Assembly: GCA_017380635.1 (NCBI GenBank)
Contig: JAFODP010000014.1
Span: forward strand, 1 to 64,000
Length of the DNA: 64,000 bases
Direction: 5' to 3'
DNA from: Bacteroidales bacterium
Lineage (GTDB): Bacteria; Bacteroidota; Bacteroidia; Bacteroidales; UBA1402
In this document: one piece after another, positions 18,097 to 25,406 of the stretch
Layout: the number at the start of each line of letters is the position of its first letter
Position numbering within the stretch: the stretch's first letter is position 1
Translations under genes and position numbers: made by a program
Notes under the pieces: generated by a model
Databases searched by the model: none
Told to the model about the DNA's origin: nothing
What the model saw: the letters and a program-made list of their open reading frames with translations, nothing else

Positions 18097-18777
18097 TTAG
18101 CAAGCAAAAATGTTACAAATCAAATAATAAACCGGAATGAAAGCGAACAAGCCGCAAACGATGGTAGCATAGATGTTAGAAATGCATTTCAAGCGGGGCA
18201 TCCACTTAAGGTTGTTCCAACCGATAGACTGCATAGAACTCCAGATACCATGAGAAAGGTGGAACCACAAGGCAGCCATCCAAATAAGGTAAACGATGCA
18301 ATACCAGTTGTTGGCAAACAAGCCTTGAACCAAAGCAGCACCGGCTACATGCAATTCTTCACCGTTGATACCGGCAATAAGTTCCTGCAACTGCATCTTG
18401 TACCAGAAGTTGAACAAGTGCAAGGCCAAGAAACCAAGAATGATAACACCCAGCGCCAACATGTTCTGTGAAGACCATTCAACATCTTTCGGACGCTTGT
18501 TCACAGCATAGCGCACACTACCGCGAGCAATGTAGTTACGCACGGTCAGCACGAATGCAAACAAAATGTGCAGCAAGAACAAAGCAGCCAAACCCATAGT
18601 GGCAACCAAAGCGTACCAATTGGCTCCCAAGAAATGACAGATAGCGTCATACACATTGGGCGAGATTACCACAAAGATGTTCATTACGGCATGAAAAGTC
18701 AGGAACAGAACCATAGCAGCTCCTGTGATGCTCATGAAGAGCTTTTTGACAATAGAAGACATTCTAAAGTTAGCCAT
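18097..18777 (-). CDS. sdhC: Succinate dehydrogenase/fumarate reductase cytochrome b subunit
   Basis: A 226-residue membrane anchor with five hydrophobic helices, the single-subunit di-heme type B form that transfers electrons to or from menaquinone. Conserved His residues occur in the helices (for example LFLTFHAVMN and ALWFHLSHGIW). It is the promoter-proximal gene of the complex: a TACTTTTG box at 18829-18822 with a TTG about 20 bases upstream drives it. It diverges from cysE. Confidence 0.95.
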   Translation of the reverse strand: MANFRMSSIVKKLFMSITGAAMVLFLTFHAVMNIFVVISPNVYDAICHFLGANWYALVATMGLAALFLLHILFAFVLTVRNYIARGSVRYAVNKRPKDVEWSSQNMLALGVIILGFLALHLFNFWYKMQLQELIAGINGEELHVAGAALVQGLFANNWYCIVYLIWMAALWFHLSHGIWSSMQSIGWNNLKWMPRLKCISNIYATIVCGLFAFIPVYYLICNIFAC

Positions 18778-18821
18778 ACGATTAATATAAATTGGTTAAT
18801 AATTGAACGCAACAAGCGGCG

Positions 18822-18852
18822 CAAAAGTACTATCTTTTTACGGAGGAAACAA
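18822..18852 (-). promoter_or_regulatory. Promoter of the sdhCAB-type operon
   Basis: Minus-strand -7 TACTTTTG (18829-18822), preceded after 20 bases by TTG (18852-18850). The leader is about 35-40 bases. Confidence 0.65.
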
Positions 18853-18891
18853 GCCATTGAAGAATTATTTCAAGAATCGGAAATATTGCGC

Positions 18892-18899
18892 TATTTTTG
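18892..18899 (+). promoter_or_regulatory. -7 box for cysE
   Basis: TATTTTTG lies 58 bases before the ATG at 18957, with TTTC 20 bases upstream (18868-18871). It decides the cysE start: an in-frame ATG at 18897 lies inside the promoter and cannot be on the transcript. Confidence 0.6.
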
Positions 18900-18956
18900 C
18901 GGCGAATTAGCCCAGACAAGGGCCTTTGTAACGGCCGCAAGGCAAGTAATGAAAAC

Positions 18957-19817
18957 ATGAACGTTCACGATTCCAAACAACTGAAAACCGTCATCAAGGA
19001 ACTCTCCGATTTCGAGAGTTTGCAGAAGATGCATTACGAATGTATCGAAGCCGACGCCATGCCCTCTTTGAGCGCATTAGAAGAAATCGTACAACTCTGT
19101 CGCGCATTGCTGTTTCCGGGATTCTTCGGATACGATGCCGTCAACAAGCAGAATATTGCCTACCACATGGGCATTTGCAGCGAGAAACTGTATCAGTTGT
19201 TGAGTAAACAAATCCATAGCGAAAATCGCGATGAAATCGCCTTGACATTCATCCAACAACTGCCCGCCATCCGTGCGATGCTGGCCGAAGATGTCATTGC
19301 CGCCTACAACGGAGATCCCGCCGCCGAAAGCTATGCCGAAGTGATTGCTTGTTATCCGGGCATCCGCGCCATCAGCAGTTATCGCATTGCACACGCTTTG
19401 CTAAAACTGGGCGTTCCCACTTTGCCTCGCATGATCACCGAACTGGCACATTCCGAAACCGGCATCGATATTCATCCGGGCGCAGAAATCGGACGCTCGT
19501 TTTCCATCGACCACGGCACGGGTGTAGTGATTGGCGCGACGGCTATTCTGGGCAATAATGTCAAACTATATCAAGGGGTTACATTGGGTGCAAAAAGTTT
19601 TCCTTTGGATGAGGAAGGCAATCCTATCAAAGGCGTTCCGCGTCATCCGATATTGGAAGACAACGTCATTGTGTATTCCAACGCCACCATTTTGGGACGC
19701 GTCACCATCGGCAAGGATTCAACCATCGGTGGCAACATTTGGGTGACGCAGGATGTGGCGGCTGGCTCGCGTCTGATTCAAGCAAAACAGGGTTCAAAAT
19801 CAAGCAAAGAAGTTTAA
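18957..19817 (+). CDS. cysE: Serine O-acetyltransferase (EpsC-type)
   Basis: The enzyme acetylates serine with acetyl-CoA in the first step of cysteine synthesis. The 286-residue product has an N-terminal helical domain and a C-terminal left-handed beta-helix of hexapeptide repeats, with IDIHPGAEIGRSFSIDHGTG and VTLGAKSF around the active site and NATILGRVTIG, STIGGNIWVT beyond. I start it at 18957 rather than 18897 because the -7 box at 18892-18899 lies over the earlier start. The THUMP methyltransferase gene follows after 11 bases. Confidence 0.93.
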   Translation: MNVHDSKQLKTVIKELSDFESLQKMHYECIEADAMPSLSALEEIVQLCRALLFPGFFGYDAVNKQNIAYHMGICSEKLYQLLSKQIHSENRDEIALTFIQQLPAIRAMLAEDVIAAYNGDPAAESYAEVIACYPGIRAISSYRIAHALLKLGVPTLPRMITELAHSETGIDIHPGAEIGRSFSIDHGTGVVIGATAILGNNVKLYQGVTLGAKSFPLDEEGNPIKGVPRHPILEDNVIVYSNATILGRVTIGKDSTIGGNIWVTQDVAAGSRLIQAKQGSKSSKEV

Positions 19818-19828
19818 TTAGATAGATT

Positions 19829-21007
19829 ATGCAAAAGCAATCATTCGAAATGATAGCCAAGACCTTTTACGGCTTGGAAGAAGTGTTGGCCGAAGAAATC
19901 ATCAACTTAGGCGGCGACGATGTAGAAATTGGCCGTCGTGCCGTGTTTTTCAAGGGCGACAAAAAAATGATGTACAAAGCCAACCTGCATCTGCGTACCG
20001 CGCTCCGCGTACTGAAACCCGTCAAGGCTTTCAAGGCAAAAAATGCCGATGAAATCTACGAAACCTTGCGCAAATTCGACTGGGAAGAATACATGGACGT
20101 AAAGCAAACTTTTACGGTGGATACGGTACTTTTCTCCGATATTTTCAAAAACTCACAATACCTCACCTATCGTGTAAAGGATGCCATCGCCGACAGCTTC
20201 AACGCCAAATACGGCAAACGTCCTTCGGTGCGCTTGGTAAATCCCGATATCTATGTTCATCTGCACATTTCGAACGATATGTGTACGCTCTGCATGGACT
20301 CTTCGGGCGAATCCTTGCACAAACGTGGTTATCGTGTAGACCAGACGGAAGCGCCGCTCAACGAAGTGTTGGCCGCCGGTATGTTGCTCCTAGCCGGATG
20401 GAAAGGTCAGACCAATTTCATCGACCCCATGTGCGGTAGCGGCACTTTGCCCATCGAAGCTGCGCTGATTGCTTTGAATATTCCCGCGGGTATCTATCGT
20501 CAGCGTTTTGCCTTCCAGTCGTGGAAAGATTACGATGCCGATTTGTTCGACGAATTGTACGACGAAGACACCCAGCGTCCTTTCGAGCACAAGATTTATG
20601 GTTCGGATATTTCGCGTCAAGCCATTGCCATTGCTTCCAAGAATGTGGAAAGCGCCGGCCTAACCAAACATATTCATCTGAAAGCCAAAGCTGTACAAGA
20701 CATTGTTACTACCGTTGGCAATGAAGGTTTGCTCATGACCAATCCGCCCTACGGCGAAAGAATCAAGCCTGCCGACCTGATGGGACTTTACAAAGATTTG
20801 GGCGAACGTCTGAAACATGTTTTTGCCGGCTATCAGGCTTGGGTATTGAGCTATCGCAAAGAATGCTTCGACAACATCGGCCTGCGTCATTCAAAACGTG
20901 TTCATCTGATGAACGGCGCTTTGGAATGCGAAATGCGTCTGTACGAAATCTTCAGCGGCAAGATGGACGGATACAAAATGCGCAAGGCTCATGGCAAAGA
21001 AAAATAA
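19829..21007 (+). CDS. THUMP-domain class I RNA methyltransferase (RlmL/YpsC-like)
   Basis: A 392-residue protein with an N-terminal ferredoxin-like/THUMP RNA-binding region (first 160 residues) and a C-terminal SAM-dependent methyltransferase. The SAM site is in FIDPMCGSGTLPIEAA and the N-methyltransferase motif is NPPYGERI. The family methylates the N2 position of guanines in 23S rRNA or tRNA and is often misnamed as a DNA adenine methylase. The NPPY motif alone does not fix the base modified. It overlaps the RNase H gene by 17 bases. Confidence 0.92.
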   Translation: MQKQSFEMIAKTFYGLEEVLAEEIINLGGDDVEIGRRAVFFKGDKKMMYKANLHLRTALRVLKPVKAFKAKNADEIYETLRKFDWEEYMDVKQTFTVDTVLFSDIFKNSQYLTYRVKDAIADSFNAKYGKRPSVRLVNPDIYVHLHISNDMCTLCMDSSGESLHKRGYRVDQTEAPLNEVLAAGMLLLAGWKGQTNFIDPMCGSGTLPIEAALIALNIPAGIYRQRFAFQSWKDYDADLFDELYDEDTQRPFEHKIYGSDISRQAIAIASKNVESAGLTKHIHLKAKAVQDIVTTVGNEGLLMTNPPYGERIKPADLMGLYKDLGERLKHVFAGYQAWVLSYRKECFDNIGLRHSKRVHLMNGALECEMRLYEIFSGKMDGYKMRKAHGKEK

Positions 21008-21620
21008 ATATTACGTGGTTTGGGTAGGTCGCGAAAGCGGCATCTTCGACAATTGGGAAGCTTGCAAACAGCAGACCGAAGGTTTCGAAGGCGCTCGTTA
21101 CATGGCTTTCGCTGACTTACGCGAAGCCCAAATCGCTTTTACCAAAGGCTGGCAAAGCGCCTATGCCAAGAAAAATCAGCCAACAGCGCCCGTCAATCCG
21201 CGCATGCCTAAACCCCAAGGCAATGTGGTGGCGGTGGACGCTGCCTGCAGCGGCAATCCCGGCCTGATGGAATATCGCGGGGTATATCTGGGCGACGGCA
21301 AAGAAATCTTCCACGCCGGCCCTTACGCCGACGGCACCAACAACATCGGAGAATTCCTGGCCATCGTGCATATTCTCGCTTTACAGAAACAGAAAGGCCT
21401 CTGCATTCCGGTTTATTCCGACAGCGCGAACGCCTTGCTTTGGATTAAGAAAAAGAAATGCGGCACCAAGTTGGCCCGCACCGGCCGAAACGATGTTATT
21501 TTCGAACTGATCGAACGTGCCGAACGCTGGTTGCAAACCCACTCTTACGACGACATTCCTTTGAACAAATGGCATACGGAAATCTGGGGAGAAATTCCGG
21601 CCGATTTCGGAAGAAAATAA
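20991..21620 (+). CDS. rnhA: Viroplasmin-RNase HI fusion protein
   Basis: Residues 1-50 form a caulimovirus viroplasmin/RNase H N-terminal domain (KYYVVWVGRESGIFDNW), which in eukaryotic RNase H1 binds RNA-DNA hybrids. Residues 78-205 form an RNase HI fold with acidic residues D83 (VDAACSGNPG), E121 (NNIGEFLAI) and D144 (YSDSANA). The enzyme cuts RNA in RNA-DNA hybrids. The second Gly-rich loop and the KKKKCGTK segment fit the basic handle region. It starts inside the preceding methyltransferase gene, so the two are probably translated together. Confidence 0.92.
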   Translation: MAKKNKYYVVWVGRESGIFDNWEACKQQTEGFEGARYMAFADLREAQIAFTKGWQSAYAKKNQPTAPVNPRMPKPQGNVVAVDAACSGNPGLMEYRGVYLGDGKEIFHAGPYADGTNNIGEFLAIVHILALQKQKGLCIPVYSDSANALLWIKKKKCGTKLARTGRNDVIFELIERAERWLQTHSYDDIPLNKWHTEIWGEIPADFGRK

Positions 21621-21802
21621 AGCTGTTTTTGGCCCAAATTCGCGCCTAAAGAGTACTCGTCAAAAAAAATAATCTAACAATCTGTTTTAGAAATCTATCA
21701 AAAAAGGCCTATTTTTTCCGATTTCATCGGTGGTTTTAAAAGGGCCAATCTAACAGTGTCCAACAAAAATCTTGCAAAGGCACTTTTTTCGAAGATTTGG
21801 CA

Positions 21803-22699
21803 TCATTTTTGATTGCGCGGATGAAAATCCAAGATCTGACTACGCAGAAATTGACGGTCGAGATGGGTATAGATTTCGGTGGTGAGGATACTTTCGTGAC
21901 CCAACAATTGCTGAATGACGCGCAAATTGGCTCCGCCTTCCAACAAATGCGTGGCAAAACTATGACGCAAGGTATGCGGACTGATATTTTTCTGAACACC
22001 TGCGCGCAAAGCCAAATCTTTGATTAGTCGGAACACCATCGAACGGGATAGCGCCCGGCCCTGCTTGCTGAGAAAAACAAAATCTTCCTGACCTTTGCGG
22101 ATATTGCTCATTTGCGAACGACATTGCATCCAAGTATGAATTTCGCGCAAGGCTTTGGCCGAAATGGGCACCAGACGCTGTTTACTTCCCTTACCTTCCA
22201 CCAAAATATATTCTTCGTCGAAATAGCAGCAGGAAAGTTTCAGGCCGACCAGCTCCGACACGCGCAAACCGCAACTGTACATGGTTTCCACAATGGCTTT
22301 ATTGCGATGACCTTCGGCTTTGCTTAGATCGATTTGCGCCAGCATGGCATCAATTTCTTCAAGACTCAGCACTTCAGGCAAATGACGACCGCTCTGCGGC
22401 GCATCAATCAGTTCGGTAGGATCGCTCTGGATATAATCTTCCAGCAAAAGAAAAGCATAGAACGACTTGATACCCGACAAGATACGCGCCTGAGAACGAG
22501 GCGAAATGCCCATATCGTGCAAGCCACAGAGAAAACTTTCTATGTCGGCAGTGGAAAGTTGGTCTAAAGGACGTTCACCTGCAAAATCCATCAGCTTCTG
22601 CAAATCAGCCATATATGCGGCTAAGGTATTCTCCGACAAGGATTTCTCCAAGCGAAGAAAGGCGGTGTATTTTTTTAGCCAAGGGGTATGCTGCGTCAT
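21803..22699 (-). CDS. xerD: Tyrosine recombinase XerD
   Basis: A 298-residue site-specific recombinase that resolves chromosome dimers at dif. It has a SAM-like N-terminal domain (TAFLRLEKSLSENTLAAY) and the catalytic domain with Arg in CGLRVSEL, Lys in GKGSKQR, HTLRH, His in LLGHES and the nucleophilic Tyr in TEIYTH. Length and lack of flanking phage genes support a housekeeping XerD rather than an integrase. I start it at 22699; an upstream in-frame start at 22738 would overlap the minus-strand -7 box. No dif-like site was noticed nearby. Confidence 0.93.
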   Translation of the reverse strand: MTQHTPWLKKYTAFLRLEKSLSENTLAAYMADLQKLMDFAGERPLDQLSTADIESFLCGLHDMGISPRSQARILSGIKSFYAFLLLEDYIQSDPTELIDAPQSGRHLPEVLSLEEIDAMLAQIDLSKAEGHRNKAIVETMYSCGLRVSELVGLKLSCCYFDEEYILVEGKGSKQRLVPISAKALREIHTWMQCRSQMSNIRKGQEDFVFLSKQGRALSRSMVFRLIKDLALRAGVQKNISPHTLRHSFATHLLEGGANLRVIQQLLGHESILTTEIYTHLDRQFLRSQILDFHPRNQK

Positions 22700-22709
22700 C
22701 TTTTGTTTG

Positions 22710-22717
22710 TAATTTTG
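22710..22717 (+). promoter_or_regulatory. -7 box for aroQ operon
   Basis: TAATTTTG lies 30 bases before the aroQ ATG at 22747. Its predicted start point is very close to that of the opposing xerD promoter. Confidence 0.55.
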
Positions 22718-22735
22718 CGTCTTCAAAAACGATGG

Positions 22736-22743
22736 CAAAAATA
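22736..22743 (-). promoter_or_regulatory. -7 box for xerD
   Basis: Minus-strand TATTTTTG is placed so that transcription would begin near 22727, a leader of about 28 bases. It supports 22699 as the xerD start and lies face to face with the aroQ box. Confidence 0.5.
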
Positions 22744-22746
22744 ATC

Positions 22747-23172
22747 ATGAAAATTGCAATTATCAACGGACCTAATCTCAATCTCTTGGGCAAACGCGAA
22801 CCCGGCATCTACGGAAACAGTTCTTTCGAAAGCTATTACGAACAACTGACGAAAGATTATCCGGAGGTGGAATTTGCTTATTTTCAATCGAATCACGAAG
22901 GAGCTCTCATCGACAAGCTGCACGAATGGGGCTTCGATTACGACGGCATCGTGCTGAATGCGGCCGCTTACACCCACACGTCCATTGCGCTGGGCGATGC
23001 CATCCGCGCCATCTCCACACCAGTGGTGGAAGTACATATTTCTGACATTTACCAACGCGAAAGTTTCCGTCACGTGTCGATGATAGAAGATGCCTGCGTT
23101 TGCAGTTTCATCGGCTTCGGACTGGAATCGTACCGCAAAGGCGTTGAAGCCATTATTCGAAAGGAGTTCTGA
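22747..23172 (+). CDS. aroQ: 3-Dehydroquinate dehydratase, type II
   Basis: AroQ dehydrates 3-dehydroquinate in the shikimate pathway. The 141-residue protein shows the type II pattern: NGPNLNLLGKREPGIYG with catalytic Tyr22 and Arg17, NAAAYTHTSIAL (71-82) and VVEVHISDIYQRE with His97. An ATG at 22732 is also in frame, but the mature family start is MKIAIINGPN, so 22747 is preferred. Its TGA overlaps the ATG of the O-methyltransferase gene, so those two genes are coupled. Confidence 0.96.
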   Translation: MKIAIINGPNLNLLGKREPGIYGNSSFESYYEQLTKDYPEVEFAYFQSNHEGALIDKLHEWGFDYDGIVLNAAAYTHTSIALGDAIRAISTPVVEVHISDIYQRESFRHVSMIEDACVCSFIGFGLESYRKGVEAIIRKEF

Positions 23173-23804
23173 TGGAAGATTTATTGGAAAAATATCTCTG
23201 CGAACATAGCGAGGAAGAACCTTTGCTGTTGCAACAACTGCGTCGCGAAACCTATGTAAAATTCTTGAATCCGCGCATGGTATCGGGCCATCTGCAAGGA
23301 CGTATCTTGGTGATGTTCTGCAAAATGATACAAGCCAAACGCGTGTTAGAACTGGGCACTTTCACCGGCTATTCTACCCTTTGTTTTGCCGAAGGTTGCG
23401 GAGAAGATGCCGAAATTCATTCCATCGAGCACAACGACGAATTCGAAGATCATCACAAGGATTGGTTCGCGCGTTCGCCCTACGGACACAAAATAAAAAT
23501 GCATTACGGCGATGCTAAAGAATTGATTCCCAGGCTCGAAGGCGATTTCGACCTGATTTTTCTCGACCACGACAAACGTCAATACAAAGAATGTTACGAA
23601 ATGCTGCTGGAGAAAATGCATCCCGGTTCTTTCCTCTTGGCCGACAACACTTTGTGGAACGGAAAGCTGTTCAACGACATTGCACACAACGACAGTCAGT
23701 CGCTGTCTATCGCCGAATTCAACGATTATTTGGCCAAAGATAGCAGAGTAGAAAAAGTAATGTTACCTTTGCGCGATGGTCTGACCATCGTCAGAAAGAA
23801 ATAA
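23172..23804 (+). CDS. SAM-dependent O-methyltransferase, caffeoyl-CoA type
   Basis: A 210-residue class I methyltransferase of the O-methyltransferase family 3. SAM-binding motif I is VLELGTFTGYSTLCFAEG, an acidic loop follows (IHSIEHNDE), and the metal/acceptor site region is FLDHDKRQYKECYEMLLEKMHPGS with DNTLWNG. Bacterial members methylate varied hydroxyl groups; some act on tRNA. The substrate here is not known. It starts within the aroQ stop codon and is followed by rbfA after 22 bases. Confidence 0.92.
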   Translation: MEDLLEKYLCEHSEEEPLLLQQLRRETYVKFLNPRMVSGHLQGRILVMFCKMIQAKRVLELGTFTGYSTLCFAEGCGEDAEIHSIEHNDEFEDHHKDWFARSPYGHKIKMHYGDAKELIPRLEGDFDLIFLDHDKRQYKECYEMLLEKMHPGSFLLADNTLWNGKLFNDIAHNDSQSLSIAEFNDYLAKDSRVEKVMLPLRDGLTIVRKK

Positions 23805-23826
23805 ACAATTAATAATCATCACATTT

Positions 23827-24165
23827 ATGGAAACAACAAGACAAAACAAAATAGGCAGATTGCTGCAAAAGGAACTGAGCGAGATTTTCCTGGTGGAAAC
23901 CCGCAAGATGCCCGGCGTCATGGTGAGCGTCAGCGTGGTTCGCGTCACTTCCGATTTGAGCATTGCTCGTGCCTATCTGAGTATTTTCCCCACCGAACGT
24001 TCGGCTGAAATCCTGAAGAGCATCCAAGACACCGCCAAGTCGATTCGTCACGAATTGGCACAGCGCGTTCGCTTCCAGCTTCGCAAGATGCCCGAACTGC
24101 ATTTCTACATTGACGATTCGCTCGACTACGCCGAAAAAATCGAGGAACTGCTCAAAAACCAATAA
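23827..24165 (+). CDS. rbfA: Ribosome-binding factor A
   Basis: RbfA binds the 30S subunit late in its assembly and helps 16S 5' end processing. The 112-residue product opens TRQNKIGRLLQKELSEIFL, has the KH-like fold segments VSVSVVRVTSDLSIARAYLS and ends in MPELHFYIDDSLDYAEKIEELL, a close match in length and order. The permease gene follows after 14 bases. Confidence 0.96.
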   Translation: METTRQNKIGRLLQKELSEIFLVETRKMPGVMVSVSVVRVTSDLSIARAYLSIFPTERSAEILKSIQDTAKSIRHELAQRVRFQLRKMPELHFYIDDSLDYAEKIEELLKNQ

Positions 24166-24179
24166 GGCAAGTTTTCCCG

Positions 24180-25400
24180 ATGAAATGGCCGATTTTCATA
24201 GCTGCACGATACCTGTTTTCGAAAAAATCGCAGAATGCCATCAACTTGATTTCTTTGGTATCGGTGTTAGGAGTTGCTGCGGCAAGTCTGGCCATGGTGT
24301 GTACGCTTTCGGCTTTCAACGGATTTCAGGAAGTTTTGGGGAATATGTATCGCCAAATCGATCCCGACTTAAAAATCACGGCCACTCAAGGAAAAAGCTT
24401 TCATATTGACACAGAAGAATTTACGCAAGTCCGCAACTTGGACAATGTAGCTGTTTTCTGCGAAAGCATCGAGGAAAATGTGCTGGCGCGTTACAAGAGC
24501 AGCCAAACCAACGCTTTGCTGAAAGCCGTCAGTTTGAATTACGACAGCCTTACTCATATTGATGATTGTATCCGCGCGGGACATTTTGCGCCCGTGGAAT
24601 ACGACATTGAATTTGCCTGCATCGGAAACGGACTTTCCAGCATTCTGGGCACCGGCCAATCTTTTATCGATCCCATCACGTTGTACGCAGCCAAACGCCA
24701 AGGAAAAGTAAGCCTGATCAATCCGGCTAATTCTTTCAAAAGTCGTCGCATCCTGCTCAACAGCACTTTCAGCATCAGCCAAATGGATGTGGACGAACGC
24801 TATGTCATCACCTCTATCGGATTTGCCCGCGACCTGATGGAATACGCCGACGACGAAGTCACTTCCATCGAAATCAAATTACAGGATATCAAGAAGATAA
24901 AGCAAACGAAAAGGAAAATCCAACAAGTATTGGGCGAGGGCTTTTTAGTGCAAGATGCCTACGAACAGCAAGCCGATTTCTATCGCATCAACCGCATGGA
25001 AAAATGGATTACCTACCTGATGCTTTGTTTTATCCTGCTTATCGCACTTTTCAACGTTATCGGTTCGCTGTCGATGCTGATTCTGGAAAAGAAAAAAGAC
25101 GCTAAAGTGCTGAGTAGCTTGGGCGCCACGCAACAAGACATCAAGCAGATTTTCCTTTGCGAAGGTTGGATGATTGCTTTTTTGGGCGCCATGGCGGGCA
25201 TCGTTTTGGGCATTTTGTTCTGTCTCTTGCAACAACATTTTGGCATTTTACAGTTGGGCGATGGCAGCTTTATCGTACAAGCTTATCCTATCAAACTGAA
25301 AATCGGCGATTTATTTTTCGTCTTACTCACTGTGATGGCCATCAGTATTCCTTCGGTGTGGTGGCCCGTCCGTCATGTATTCGGCGCAAGAAAACGATAA
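24180..25400 (+). CDS. FtsX/LolCE-type ABC transporter permease
   Basis: A 406-residue membrane protein with one N-terminal helix (about 22-45), a large extracytoplasmic domain (about 50-275) and three C-terminal helices, the MacB/LolC topology. The N-terminus FIAARYLFSKKSQNAINLISLVSVLGVA is typical of lipoprotein-releasing permeases. LolC/E with LolD extracts lipoproteins from the inner membrane. No ATPase is adjacent, but a LolD-like ATPase is encoded at 30150-30800 and is a plausible partner. It is followed after 6 bases by the secreted protease gene. Confidence 0.9.
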   Translation: MKWPIFIAARYLFSKKSQNAINLISLVSVLGVAAASLAMVCTLSAFNGFQEVLGNMYRQIDPDLKITATQGKSFHIDTEEFTQVRNLDNVAVFCESIEENVLARYKSSQTNALLKAVSLNYDSLTHIDDCIRAGHFAPVEYDIEFACIGNGLSSILGTGQSFIDPITLYAAKRQGKVSLINPANSFKSRRILLNSTFSISQMDVDERYVITSIGFARDLMEYADDEVTSIEIKLQDIKKIKQTKRKIQQVLGEGFLVQDAYEQQADFYRINRMEKWITYLMLCFILLIALFNVIGSLSMLILEKKKDAKVLSSLGATQQDIKQIFLCEGWMIAFLGAMAGIVLGILFCLLQQHFGILQLGDGSFIVQAYPIKLKIGDLFFVLLTVMAISIPSVWWPVRHVFGARKR

Positions 25401-25406
25401 ACTCTC

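Noticed and set aside
15370..18471. Long plus-strand frames opposite the fumarate reductase genes
   Set aside because: They are the antisense of three firmly identified genes and give His/Thr-rich products with no family.
18897..18956. N-terminal 20-residue extension of cysE
   Set aside because: The extension starts within the -7 promoter box, so it would not be transcribed.
21700..21717. A6/T6 inverted repeat between rnhA and xerD as terminator
   Set aside because: Stem is only six A:T pairs around GGCCTA; too weak to call.
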